Assembly (NCBI GenBank): GCA_028284385.1 | Contig: JANQRT010000059.1 | Span: 124,001-188,000 of the forward strand | Origin: Opitutaceae bacterium | GTDB taxonomy: Bacteria > Verrucomicrobiota > Verrucomicrobiia > Opitutales > Opitutaceae | Direction: 5' to 3' | Length of the DNA: 64,000 nucleotides | Shown here: piece after piece, positions 55,748-64,000 of the stretch | Position numbering within the stretch: the stretch's first letter is position 1 | Layout: the number at the start of each line of letters is the position of its first letter | The notes under the pieces: generated by a model | Database searches by the model: none | The model's input: the letters and a program-made list of their open reading frames with translations, nothing else | What the model was told of the DNA's origin: nothing | Made by a program: the position numbers and the translations under genes

Positions 55748-58700
55748 ATGATGATCCTTCGTGGCGCGCCGTCCCACTCAGAATTTCGCTTACAAAAACT
55801 GTTGGCTGACTTGAAGTCGCAAGATCTCCCCGTTGGAGGTATTTACGCCGAGTACTTGCATATTGCCGAGACGACCGAGCAACTTTCAGATGAAGAGCAC
55901 TCCATTCTAAAACAGCTCTTGACCTACGGTCCCAGGTTGGCTTCTCACCAACCGGAGGGTCTTCTGCGGATTGTCGCTCCTCGTCCGGGGACGCTTTCGC
56001 CTTGGTCTTCGAAGGCGACTGACATCGCTCGTATCTGCGGTTTGAAAACGGTGATCCGGATTGAGCGTGCGACGACCTTCTATCTAGAGCTTGATGATGA
56101 TCTGACTTCAGAACAATCGAGGACACTAGACGGTTTTCTGCACGATAGAATGACGCAAGCTGTGTTTGGAAAACCCGAAGAGCTTGAAGTTCTATTTCGT
56201 CATGAAGAGCCTCGAACGCTTACGACAGTTCCTGTGCTTTCCGGAGGTCGAGCAGCTCTCGTGGATGCTAACAAATCTTTGGGGTTGGCTCTAGCCGAAG
56301 ACGAGATCGACTATCTGGTGGACAGCTTCCAAAAGCTTGAGCGCGATCCGACTGATATAGAGCTGATGATGTTCGCCCAGGCAAACTCAGAGCACTGTCG
56401 TCACAAGATTTTCAATGCGTCGTGGGAAATCGATGGAGAGGAACAAAAGCTTTCGCTTTTCAAGATGATCAAGAACACCTTCGAGATGCGAAGCGATGGC
56501 ATTCTGTCCGCCTACAAGGATAACGCCGCTGTTTTCGAAGGGAGTAATGCTGATCGCTTTTTTCCGGACTCGAAATCGAACGAATACCATTCGATCCTCG
56601 AGGATATTGCCATTCTCTGCAAGGTAGAGACTCATAATCATCCAACGGCCATTTCTCCATTCCCCGGAGCTTCGACAGGTTCGGGAGGCGAAATTCGAGA
56701 CGAGGGCGCGACAGGTGTAGGTTCGAAGCCCAAGGCAGGCTTGACGGGATTTTCTGTATCCAATTTAAAGATACCTGAAGCCCTCCAGCCTTGGGAAAAG
56801 GATTTTGGTAAACCGGAGCGGATCGTTTCGGCCCTCGATATCATGATAGAAGGGCCCCTTGGTGGCGCGGCCTTCAACAACGAATACGGGCGTCCAGCGA
56901 TCCTTGGCTATTTTCGAACCTTCGAACAGCAGGTTCCTGCAAAAGGCAATGGTTCGACGGAGAAAACCGAGCTTCGAGGCTATCACAAGCCGATCATGGT
57001 GGCCGGGGGTCTTGGAAATATCCGAAGAGAGCACGTTGAAAAGGGAAAGGTTGAGGCCGGCGATAAGCTGGTCGTTCTTGGCGGTCCTGCTATGCTCATC
57101 GGTCTGGGTGGTGGAGCTGCGAGTTCCATGGATAGCGGTTCAGGGGAGGAGGATTTGGATTTCGCGAGCGTTCAGCGTGACAACCCGGAAATGGAGCGTC
57201 GCTGCCAGGAAGTCATTGATCGCTGTTGGGCTCTGGGATCGGAGAACCCCATCTCCTTCATTCATGACGTAGGGGCGGGCGGGCTTTCCAATGCTATGCC
57301 GGAGTTGGTTAACGATGCAGGAAAGGGGGGTCGCTTTGAGTTGCGAAAGATTCCTAATGACGAGCCGGGCATGAGTCCTTTGGAAATCTGGTGCAACGAG
57401 TCGCAAGAGCGCTATGTGATGGCTATTCCTTCCAATCGTATTGATGATTTCGAGACAATTTGTCGTCGTGAACGTTGTCCCTTCGCCATTATCGGAGAGG
57501 CTACGAATGAGCGACAGCTTGTCCTCGAAGACTCTCATTTCGAAAACCGACCCATCGATATTCCACTCGAGGTTTTACTAGGAAAGCCGCCCAAGATGCA
57601 TCGTAGAGAGACTTCGTTCAATCGTCCGCAAACCCCTCTTTCTCTAAATGAGGTTTCTCTTTCCGATGCCGTCAAACGGGTGCTTTCACATCCTACGGTG
57701 GCTGACAAAACCTTTCTCATCACGATTGGGGACCGTACCGTAACGGGTCTAATCCACCGTGATCAAATGGTTGGTCCTTGGCAGGTGCCCGTAGCCGACT
57801 GCGCGGTAACGACGTCTTCATTCGATGGATACGCTGGGGAAGCGATGTCGATGGGCGAACGTACTCCGATTGCAGTCAACAATGCGGCAGCATCGGCTCG
57901 ACTCGCCGTCGGCGAGGCGTTGACCAACCTTGCAGCAGCTCAAATCGGCGAACTCGCCAAGGTCAATCTTTCAGCTAACTGGATGGCCGCTCCTGCGGTT
58001 CCCGGAGATGGGGCGGATCTTTACGAGGCGGTTCAAGCGGTGGGTATCGATCTGTGCCCCAAACTCGGCGTTACCATTCCCGTTGGCAAAGACTCCATGA
58101 GCATGAGTACCGTTTGGAGTGACGAGTCCGGCGAAAAACGCATGACCGCTCCCATTTCGCTGATCGTTTCCGCATTCGCTCGTTGCGAAGATATCCGTTT
58201 TTCCCTTACGCCTCAGCTGGTTCAGGACGAGAAAACGATTCTCATGCTCGTTGATTTGGGCAGGGGTCAAGATCGACTTGGCGGCTCTATTCTTGGACAA
58301 ACCTATTCGCAAATGGGCGAGGAAACGCCTGATGTCGATAATGCTGAGGATCTCAAGAATTTCTGGAACGTCATTCAGCAACTAGGAAGGGAAGAGAAGA
58401 TTCTTGCCTACCATGATCGTTCGGATGGCGGTCTGCTTGCAGCCGTGGTGGAGATGGCCTTTGCTGGTAACGTGGGTGTGAACCTTGACCTGCTGATCGA
58501 TGGTGATCCTCTCGGTCCTCTTTTTTCCGAGGAGCTGGGCGCGATTATCCAAATCAATGACAATCATTTGCCCGATCTTTTCGATGCCTTTAGAAAGCAT
58601 AAACTGGATACATGCTTAAAGCCAGTTGGCCAGATTAACGACGAATATAGATTTAATGTCCGACGCGGCGGAGAGATCCTCTTTAGCGAAAGTCTGGACA

Positions 58701-59647
58701 AACTTAGGGGAATTTGGTCAGATACGACCTATCGTATGCAGAGCATGCGAGACAATCCGGAGTCGGCTGCATCAGAACATCAACTACGTCAGGATGGTAG
58801 CAATCCTGGCATCTCTCCCAATGTAGCCTTCGATCTTCAGCCTTCAGGCTTTAATATATCGGATTCCGGAGTGAAACCTTGTATGGCCATTCTTCGCGAG
58901 CAGGGAGTCAATGGCCAAGTCGAGATGGCAGCCGCTTTCCATCGAGCCGGTTTTCAGTGTATTGATGTTCATATGACGGATATTCTGAGCGGCGGTCTTT
59001 CGCTTGAAGGTTTTCAAGGCCTTGCCGCTTGTGGGGGCTTTAGCTACGGCGATGTCTTGGGAGCGGGGGAAGGCTGGGCGAAAAGTATTCTCTTCAACCC
59101 TACCGCTAGAGACGCGTTTCAGGCCTTCTTCGAACGCGACGAAACGTTTTCCCTCGGGGTTTGCAATGGCTGCCAGATGCTTAGCAATCTTCACTCTCTT
59201 ATTCCCGGTACGGATCATTGGCCACGTTTTGTTCAGAATCGGAGCGAACGCTATGAAGGCCGACTTGTATCCGTGAAAATCGAAGAAAGCCCTAGCGTTC
59301 TATTTGCAGGGATGGAGGGTAGTGTGCTCCCGATAGCCGTCGCTCACGGAGAAGGTCGAGCCGAATTCGAAAGTGACCAGGATGCTGAAGCTTGCAGCGC
59401 TTCCGGCTTCGTGGCCGCCCGTTATGTTGATAATCATGGCAGTCCGACCGAAACGTATCCACTTAATCCTAACGGTTCGCCAAGCGGTATCACGAGTCTG
59501 GCTAGTCGAGATGGTCGAGTAACGATTATGATGCCCCATCCCGAGCGCGTTTTTCGCACTACCCAATTGAGTTGGGCTCCAAAAGACTGGGGCGAAGACT
59601 CGCCTTGGATGAGATTGTTTCTAAATGCGAGAATGTATGTTAGCTAG
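55748..59647 (+). CDS. purL: Phosphoribosylformylglycinamidine synthase, single-chain
   Basis: A 1299-residue large PurL as in E. coli (1295). It converts FGAR, ATP and glutamine to FGAM in purine synthesis. The linker domain is followed by the FGAM synthase core ([58 protein letters not shown]) and a class I glutaminase domain with nucleophile Cys1139 in LGVCNGCQM and a C-terminal MPHPERVFR. The ATG is at 55748, immediately next to a second ATG. A TetR gene follows 47 bases later. Confidence 0.97.
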   Translation: MMILRGAPSHSEFRLQKLLADLKSQDLPVGGIYAEYLHIAETTEQLSDEEHSILKQLLTYGPRLASHQPEGLLRIVAPRPGTLSPWSSKATDIARICGLKTVIRIERATTFYLELDDDLTSEQSRTLDGFLHDRMTQAVFGKPEELEVLFRHEEPRTLTTVPVLSGGRAALVDANKSLGLALAEDEIDYLVDSFQKLERDPTDIELMMFAQANSEHCRHKIFNASWEIDGEEQKLSLFKMIKNTFEMRSDGILSAYKDNAAVFEGSNADRFFPDSKSNEYHSILEDIAILCKVETHNHPTAISPFPGASTGSGGEIRDEGATGVGSKPKAGLTGFSVSNLKIPEALQPWEKDFGKPERIVSALDIMIEGPLGGAAFNNEYGRPAILGYFRTFEQQVPAKGNGSTEKTELRGYHKPIMVAGGLGNIRREHVEKGKVEAGDKLVVLGGPAMLIGLGGGAASSMDSGSGEEDLDFASVQRDNPEMERRCQEVIDRCWALGSENPISFIHDVGAGGLSNAMPELVNDAGKGGRFELRKIPNDEPGMSPLEIWCNESQERYVMAIPSNRIDDFETICRRERCPFAIIGEATNERQLVLEDSHFENRPIDIPLEVLLGKPPKMHRRETSFNRPQTPLSLNEVSLSDAVKRVLSHPTVADKTFLITIGDRTVTGLIHRDQMVGPWQVPVADCAVTTSSFDGYAGEAMSMGERTPIAVNNAAASARLAVGEALTNLAAAQIGELAKVNLSANWMAAPAVPGDGADLYEAVQAVGIDLCPKLGVTIPVGKDSMSMSTVWSDESGEKRMTAPISLIVSAFARCEDIRFSLTPQLVQDEKTILMLVDLGRGQDRLGGSILGQTYSQMGEETPDVDNAEDLKNFWNVIQQLGREEKILAYHDRSDGGLLAAVVEMAFAGNVGVNLDLLIDGDPLGPLFSEELGAIIQINDNHLPDLFDAFRKHKLDTCLKPVGQINDEYRFNVRRGGEILFSESLDKLRGIWSDTTYRMQSMRDNPESAASEHQLRQDGSNPGISPNVAFDLQPSGFNISDSGVKPCMAILREQGVNGQVEMAAAFHRAGFQCIDVHMTDILSGGLSLEGFQGLAACGGFSYGDVLGAGEGWAKSILFNPTARDAFQAFFERDETFSLGVCNGCQMLSNLHSLIPGTDHWPRFVQNRSERYEGRLVSVKIEESPSVLFAGMEGSVLPIAVAHGEGRAEFESDQDAEACSASGFVAARYVDNHGSPTETYPLNPNGSPSGITSLASRDGRVTIMMPHPERVFRTTQLSWAPKDWGEDSPWMRLFLNARMYVS

Positions 59648-59694
59648 CTTGCTGTAGCTGGAAAAATTGCCATGGTGGATTGCCATCTGGACTA

Positions 59695-60399
59695 ATGACT
59701 AGTGTGCGCGATGAGAAACTGGCCAGTGTTGGCTCGCAAAAACGTAATTTAATCCTGAGCGTAGCTGAGAAGCTATTCGCTCAACATGGTATTGAGAGTA
59801 CTTCCGTTCGCTCGATTACCGAGGAAGCGGGTGTTAATGTTGCCAGCATCAATTACTATTTCGGTTCCAAGGACGGTTTAGTTGAAGCCGTTGTCGAGAG
59901 ACGCACCGAAGCTCTTTCTTCCGAGGCGATGACTCGTCTGGACACCTTAGAAGAGCAAACCGAGAATCCGAGTCTCGAGAGTATCGTCGGGGTCTTTGTC
60001 GATACTATGTTCGAACTAGCAGCGTCAGATAAGGGAACCGGAATTCGGTTCCTGCGCTTGATGTATCGCATGATGATGGAGGAGCCTCACATGATTCCCG
60101 ATGCTATTCCGCGCAAGGGGCCTCCAAAGCACATCATTCGATTTCAAGGACTCATCAGTAACGCCTTGGGCCGCCAGCGTTTCGATCTCGAAGCCTCCTT
60201 TTGGGATTTCCATTTCATGCTTAGCACGACTATTCATGCTGTAAACTTGGTGAGCAGAGGTCAAAGCGGGATAAAAATGCTGCCCCAGATCTTTAACGAG
60301 AAGGTTCTGGAGGCAAAAAATGTCCGTACCATCGTGATCGATTACATAGCCTCTGGCATTCGAGGGGTTTTCCGGTCAGGGGAGAAAAACATCATTTAA
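59695..60399 (+). CDS. TetR-family transcriptional regulator
   Basis: A 234-residue repressor. The N-terminal HTH is ILSVAEKLFAQHGIESTSVRSI with TEEAGVNVASINYYFGSKDGL, the standard TetR DNA-binding unit. The C-terminal part (about 90-220) has a ligand-binding helix bundle resembling the CerR/YbiH group (GIRFLRLMYRMMMEEPHMIP). The ATG at 59695 is preferred to a TTG at 59680. The target is unknown; the nearest gene after it is a small EF-hand protein 111 bases downstream. Confidence 0.9.
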   Translation: MTSVRDEKLASVGSQKRNLILSVAEKLFAQHGIESTSVRSITEEAGVNVASINYYFGSKDGLVEAVVERRTEALSSEAMTRLDTLEEQTENPSLESIVGVFVDTMFELAASDKGTGIRFLRLMYRMMMEEPHMIPDAIPRKGPPKHIIRFQGLISNALGRQRFDLEASFWDFHFMLSTTIHAVNLVSRGQSGIKMLPQIFNEKVLEAKNVRTIVIDYIASGIRGVFRSGEKNII

Positions 60400-60510
60400 A
60401 ACGAAAATTCAAACAATGTTTCAATTTTTGGCTGCCTTCTTGCTTTGAAGGGTTTGTGGACCCCTTGGGTCCATTCAAAATACATAACAAACTCACAACC
60501 TAAAACGCCA

Positions 60511-60960
60511 ATGATAGATGGAATAGGAGGACCCGGTGGGTATAATCCTACCCAGTTCGCTCAAATGAAGGAACAAGCCTTCAAGACGGCGGACGCCAAC
60601 GCTGACGGTTCGATAACGAAAGGCGAGTTCAGCGAAGCCCTGTCCGAGAAAGGATTCTCGACAGAAAAGATAGACTCCATGTTTAACCGGATCGACTCAA
60701 GCGGTGACGGCAGTATCAGCCGCCTTGAATCCGATACGGCGATGGAGGAAATGAAGAACAAGATGCAAGAAATGATGAATATGATGAAATCCAAGGGAGG
60801 CGGCGGCGGAGAATCCCTATCGCTTCTGGATTTTCTTCAGGATTCCGAGAGCAATGATTCAGATGAAGATGATTCATCGGACGATCTTCGCTCGTACCTT
60901 GAAGATCTAGAGCGCTCCGGCGCCGGATCTGCGGGTAATTTCTTTAGCGTCTCAGCCTAG
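60511..60960 (+). CDS. Small EF-hand calcium-binding protein
   Basis: A 149-residue protein with two canonical EF-hand loops, DANADGSITKGE (about residues 27-38) and DSSGDGSISRLE (about 63-74), with matching flanking helices. A Met-rich segment (MKNKMQEMMNMMKSKGGGGG) and an acidic tail (SNDSDEDDSSDD) follow. No signal peptide is present, and it is rich in Gly at the start (MIDGIGGPGGYNP). A TTG-start extension to 60445 is not supported. Such bacterial EF-hand proteins are found in proteobacterial effectors and in Opitutae, but the role is unknown. Confidence 0.8.
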   Translation: MIDGIGGPGGYNPTQFAQMKEQAFKTADANADGSITKGEFSEALSEKGFSTEKIDSMFNRIDSSGDGSISRLESDTAMEEMKNKMQEMMNMMKSKGGGGGESLSLLDFLQDSESNDSDEDDSSDDLRSYLEDLERSGAGSAGNFFSVSA

Positions 60961-61003
60961 CTTGGCTCGGCGTTTAGACGCTCTGCAAGCTTGATTCAGC
61001 ATT

Positions 61004-61033
61004 TCGCCTCTCCTTAGGGAAGGGGAGAGGCGA
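61004..61033. terminator. Hairpin between EF-hand gene and kdgK (bidirectional)
   Basis: A 10-bp GC-rich stem (TCGCCTCTCC / GGAGAGGCGA) with a 10-base loop, between two convergent genes. It has no long T run on either side, so it may act weakly as a terminator in both directions. Confidence 0.55.
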
Positions 61034-61063
61034 TCTCGGTATTCAAATCAGTCCAGCAGGATT

Positions 61064-62155
61064 TTATCTGACGACTCTTCCAGAGCCGCCGGATTTCAGA
61101 AGTGCTTCGGCCTCGGCTCGCGTGGTGTAGTTGAAATCTCCATATATGCTGTGAGCTAGGCACGAAGCGGCAGTCGCGAAGGCGATGGCTTGCGATGGTT
61201 TGCTTAACTCCGGGGTGTTGAGCGCGAAGATCAGACCAGCTCCGAACGAGTCGCCTCCTCCCACGCGATCGACGATATTCCGTATCTCATAGGGTTGATA
61301 GTCGCCGTCTGCATTGGGAGCGAGTTGAGCGGAATCGCTTGCTGCATCGTAGAGCATAGCTCCCCAGTTATTGTGAGAAGCGGAAATGCTTTCTCGTAGC
61401 GTGATGGCTACTTTGGATACGTTTGAAAACCGCTCTACAATTTTTTGAGCTACCTGCTTGTATTTGGATGCATCAATCTTTCCTGAATGAACATCCGTAT
61501 TATCCGCTTCAATGCCGAGAGTATCCGAGGCGTCTTCCTCGTTGGCTATGACGAGATCAACGAAGGGCAGTAGCTTGGCGATAGTCTCTCTAGCCAATTC
61601 TCTGGCCGATTTCCCTTCTTCCCACTTCCAAAGCTTGTTGCGGAAGTTCAGGTCCAGCGAGGTTTGAAGTCCTCTGGATTTCGCTTCTTTTAAAGCGGTT
61701 AAAGTGGCATCGGCCGCGTTTTTAGACAAGGCGGGGGTGATGCCAGTTGTGTGCAGCCATGCCGCGTTTTCGAATGCAGCTTCCCAATTGTATTCGTTCG
61801 GCGGAGTCAGGCTTACTGATGAGTAATCTCTATCGTAGATCACGCGACTGGGCCTCTGGTTGGCTCCCGTTTCTAGAAAGTAGAGCCCTAATCGTCCTTC
61901 GTTTGATCTAACAATGCAACTGGTATCGATGCCTACTGTCACAAGGGAATTGATACATGCCGTGGCGATATCGTGATTTGGAAGCGCAGTGACGAATCGG
62001 GTGGGAATGCCAAGAATCGCTATTGATGCGGCGACGTTTGCCTCTGCTCCAGCAAAAGTAAGATCGACTTCTCCGGGCATAGCTTGTCGAAAGCGTTTAA
62101 AACCTGGAGGGCAAAACCTTCCCATAACCTCTCCAAAAGTGACGACGTGTTTCAT
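61064..62155 (-). CDS. kdgK: 2-keto-3-deoxygluconate kinase (PfkB family)
   Basis: A 363-residue ribokinase-fold sugar kinase phosphorylating KDG to KDPG. It starts MKHVVTFGEVMGRFCPPGF, has the N-terminal GGN-like motif AGAEANVAASIAILG, and the catalytic base Asp302 in DRVGGGDSFGAGLIF (the PfkB signature 2, with GGGD instead of GAGD). It lies 3 bases after the aldolase gene eda, so the two are cotranscribed. The assignment as KDG kinase rests on that neighbour and sequence; other PfkB substrates are possible. Confidence 0.87.
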   Translation of the reverse strand: MKHVVTFGEVMGRFCPPGFKRFRQAMPGEVDLTFAGAEANVAASIAILGIPTRFVTALPNHDIATACINSLVTVGIDTSCIVRSNEGRLGLYFLETGANQRPSRVIYDRDYSSVSLTPPNEYNWEAAFENAAWLHTTGITPALSKNAADATLTALKEAKSRGLQTSLDLNFRNKLWKWEEGKSARELARETIAKLLPFVDLVIANEEDASDTLGIEADNTDVHSGKIDASKYKQVAQKIVERFSNVSKVAITLRESISASHNNWGAMLYDAASDSAQLAPNADGDYQPYEIRNIVDRVGGGDSFGAGLIFALNTPELSKPSQAIAFATAASCLAHSIYGDFNYTTRAEAEALLKSGGSGRVVR

Positions 62156-62158
62156 GAT

Positions 62159-62812
62159 TTAATTTGAATTTAGATTTTCCAGAAGGGTAGTAGCCTGATG
62201 AGCGGATGCCTCGATAGCGTTCCAGTCGTGAGCTGCAATTAGATCGCGTTTGGCAATCCAGGAACCTCCTATGGCGCTGACAATCGGACTTTCCAAATAA
62301 GTCCCCGCGTTTTGCGGGTTGAGTCCTCCCAATGGTATGAAGTCGATATCCAAGTGCTTGTAAGGGGCTGACATGCTTTGCAAGTGCGGTAGTCCTCCTG
62401 AAGATTCGGCTGGAAAGAATTTCATGGTCCTGCAACCCAGCTCTAGAGATAGTTCGATTTCGGATGGCGTCATGATTCCAGGAGCGAAGGGCAGGCCGAT
62501 ATCTTGAGCTTTTTCCACTACCCTTCGATTTAATCCCGGAGCTACGCCAAAAGCCGCTCCTGCTTTGGAAACCTGCTCGGCTTGTTCCGGAGTAAGGATG
62601 GTGCCTACTCCTGCCAGTACTTCGGGAACCTCTGACACGATTTGCTTAAGACTATCGAGGGCCGCTCCCGTTCGCAAGGTAAGCTCAATAGCTGTGATAC
62701 CTCCTCTTAAAAGGGCTTGAGCGAGGGGTACTGCATCTGAGGCGTCATCGATAACGAGCACCGCTACGATCTTCGCTTCCGAAAGTCTGCTGTGTATTTC
62801 CTTGGTAAACAT
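62159..62812 (-). CDS. eda: KDPG (2-dehydro-3-deoxyphosphogluconate) aldolase
   Basis: A 217-residue class I aldolase cleaving KDPG to pyruvate and glyceraldehyde-3-phosphate. The Schiff-base lysine is Lys131 in RTMKFFPAE, and Glu43 (AIELTLRTG) is the catalytic acid. GVGTILTPEQA and PLGGLNPQNAG are conserved. It is the first gene of the eda-kdgK pair on the minus strand, divergent from an IclR-type regulator. A 14-bp-arm palindrome ends one base before its ATG, and no ribosome site is present. Confidence 0.95.
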   Translation of the reverse strand: MFTKEIHSRLSEAKIVAVLVIDDASDAVPLAQALLRGGITAIELTLRTGAALDSLKQIVSEVPEVLAGVGTILTPEQAEQVSKAGAAFGVAPGLNRRVVEKAQDIGLPFAPGIMTPSEIELSLELGCRTMKFFPAESSGGLPHLQSMSAPYKHLDIDFIPLGGLNPQNAGTYLESPIVSAIGGSWIAKRDLIAAHDWNAIEASAHQATTLLENLNSN

Positions 62813-62813
62813 C

Positions 62814-62851
62814 TGTCTAAATAATTGACAATATTAACAATTATTTAGACA
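62814..62851. promoter_or_regulatory. Palindromic operator between eda and the IclR gene
   Basis: Perfect 14-base arms (TGTCTAAATAATTG and CAATTATTTAGACA) are separated by 10 bases. The site sits one base before the eda ATG and 17 bases before the iclR-type gene ATG. It is AT-rich, symmetric and in the divergent gap, as expected for an IclR-family operator controlling both genes. TTGACA at 62825-62830 could be the -35 element for the regulator gene. Confidence 0.72.
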
Positions 62852-62868
62852 ATAGAGTCTTTGGAATC

Positions 62869-63597
62869 ATGTCAATTGAGAAGAAGAATTTAGCGACTTC
62901 CCTTTTTAAGGCCCTGGATCTGCTGACTCTGATCAATTCTCGAAGCTCGGGGGTTGGGATCTATGAAATGGTCGATTCCATGTCCTTGCCCCGCAGCAGC
63001 TTGATCCGAATGTTGGATAGTCTTATTCATTACGGGCTCGTGGCGAGAGATGCCGACAAGCGTTATCACGTTACGTCCGAGTTTCGAAACTGGAAATCCG
63101 AAGGCGCCAATGAAAAACTGATTTCCCGATTCGAGCCTTTGATGAAGACCGTCTGTGATGCGGTTGGGGAGATGGTGGTTCTTGGTAAACTGGAAGGGCG
63201 GAAGATCAGACATGTCCATTGCGTGGAACCCGATCGACGCGTGCGTGTAGTGCCTCCGCTTGGACGCGAGTTTAAACTTGAGACCATGGCGATGGGCAAG
63301 CTTGCTATCAGCCAGCGTGGCGATTTGCTGAAATCACGTTCGTCTAAAGAAAGGAAAGCGGAAACTGCTCAAGCCGGTCGCGATGGATTTGCCTGGAATC
63401 GCGCGGAATCCGAAGAAGGAATCATCGCTTGGGCCACTTGGCTAGGAAGAGCATCAACATTGACGCCTATGATGGCGGTAACTTGGCCTGAGCATCGATT
63501 TTTGGATACACAGGTTAATAAGATCGTTAAGTTGTTAAAGAAATACGATCGAGAACTAGGCCCGTTCGAGATTTTTGCTAGAGATGCTTCTAGATAA
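62869..63597 (+). CDS. IclR-family transcriptional regulator
   Basis: A 242-residue regulator. The N-terminal winged HTH is SLFKALDLLTLINSRSSGVGIYEM with DSMSLPRSSLIRMLDSLIHYG. The C-terminal effector domain (about 85-235) is of the IclR type, with VGEMVVLGKLEGRKIRHVH. It is divergent from eda-kdgK and probably controls that pair in response to a uronate-pathway metabolite such as KDG; the ligand is inference. It is convergent with the downstream lactonase gene. Confidence 0.9.
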   Translation: MSIEKKNLATSLFKALDLLTLINSRSSGVGIYEMVDSMSLPRSSLIRMLDSLIHYGLVARDADKRYHVTSEFRNWKSEGANEKLISRFEPLMKTVCDAVGEMVVLGKLEGRKIRHVHCVEPDRRVRVVPPLGREFKLETMAMGKLAISQRGDLLKSRSSKERKAETAQAGRDGFAWNRAESEEGIIAWATWLGRASTLTPMMAVTWPEHRFLDTQVNKIVKLLKKYDRELGPFEIFARDASR

Positions 63598-63624
63598 AAT
63601 TCGTAATAGAAGTTCTAATACGTA

Positions 63625-64000
63625 TCATTCCTTGAATACAATGCAAATGCTTCCGGGAACGTTAATCACGTTTCGTGTTTGGAAGGTGAGCTCGCCGCTG
63701 TCCTGATCAACGGCAAATACGGATATCGTATTGGAGTGGGCTCCTGCGGTAAGCAGCCACTTGGCAGTCGGATCAAGGTTTATGTTTCGTGGCCAAGATC
63801 CCCGTATGGGTTCAACTTCTTGTACTTCAAGCTGACCGGTTTCCGAATTGGCGTGGTAGACGGTAACGGTGTCGTTGCCACGATTTGCTGAATACACGAA
63901 TTTCCCGTTCGGGTGGACCAGAATCTCCGATGCTGAGTTGAAGGCCTCCTTGCTTTTGACTTCTTTGCTCAGAGCGGGGGTAGTGGATAGGCGTTTGGCC
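63625..64000 (-). CDS. Beta-propeller lactonase-family protein, 5' end outside window
   Basis: The frame remains open to the right edge (residues before the visible GTG, such as [19 protein letters not shown], clearly continue the fold), so only the last 124 or so residues are present. [27 protein letters not shown] and [10 protein letters not shown] are repeat blades of the seven-bladed YbhE/lactonase family (PF10282 type). Members hydrolyse 6-phosphogluconolactone or other sugar lactones. Next to eda-kdgK it may belong to a sugar-acid pathway. It converges on the IclR gene, with 27 bases between. Confidence 0.85.
   Translation of the reverse strand, partial: AKRLSTTPALSKEVKSKEAFNSASEILVHPNGKFVYSANRGNDTVTVYHANSETGQLEVQEVEPIRGSWPRNINLDPTAKWLLTAGAHSNTISVFAVDQDSGELTFQTRNVINVPGSICIVFKE

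Overview
The window reads as bacterial chromosome of about 50% GC, dense with housekeeping genes. It most likely comes from a marine member of Verrucomicrobiota, class Opitutae (Puniceicoccales/Opitutales group). The clues are a secreted PL6 polysaccharide lyase with the C-terminal domain common in Opitutae exoproteins, a DksA-like protein with a histone-H1-like Lys/Ala tail inside the ileS-lspA operon, many response regulators, and a general shortage of Shine-Dalgarno sequences. The taxonomic call is inference; there is no rRNA gene in the window.

Layout. 1-9 kb: the 3' part of a secreted alginate/chondroitin-type lyase, a long Lhr helicase whose reading frame contains a near-perfect palindrome, a SpoIIAA-like protein, tyrS and a peroxiredoxin. 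9-24.9 kb: acnA, a STAS/PP2C signalling pair, trpB-yicC, an ileS/dksA-like/lspA operon on the minus strand, aspS, and an amtB-glnK nitrogen operon with a sigma-54 promoter-like site. 25-35 kb: tRNA-Val, recN, then an envelope or glycolipid block (SDR, three glycosyltransferases, a serine-palmitoyltransferase-like enzyme, a GT2 enzyme and a polyprenyl synthase). 35-46.3 kb: two membrane proteins, a phosphotransacetylase with its usual N-terminal regulatory part encoded as a separate gene, murJ, a glcD-type oxidase, serC, surE, and rpsO-pnp with terminators. 46.5-55.6 kb: three response regulators without a nearby kinase, an atypical subtilase-like secreted protein, a DUF445 protein, an exonuclease, an esterase, an HDOD protein and an FAH-family enzyme. 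55.7-64 kb: large purL, a TetR regulator, a small EF-hand protein, then eda-kdgK divergent from an IclR regulator across a 14-bp-arm palindrome, and the end of a beta-propeller lactonase.

How it fits together. Uronate-polymer degradation (PL6 lyase at the left edge; KDG kinase, KDPG aldolase and IclR control at the right edge) is a coherent metabolic theme, although the two loci are 60 kb apart. The middle is translation, cell wall, lipid and nitrogen-assimilation housekeeping. I see no phage, insertion sequence with a transposase, CRISPR array, toxin-antitoxin pair or recognisable defence island. The observations most worth following are the in-frame palindromic insertion in lhr, the split phosphotransacetylase, the sphingolipid-like enzyme set beside glycosyltransferases, the palindrome abutting the eda start codon, and the zinc-ligand-less DksA-like/H1-like fusion.
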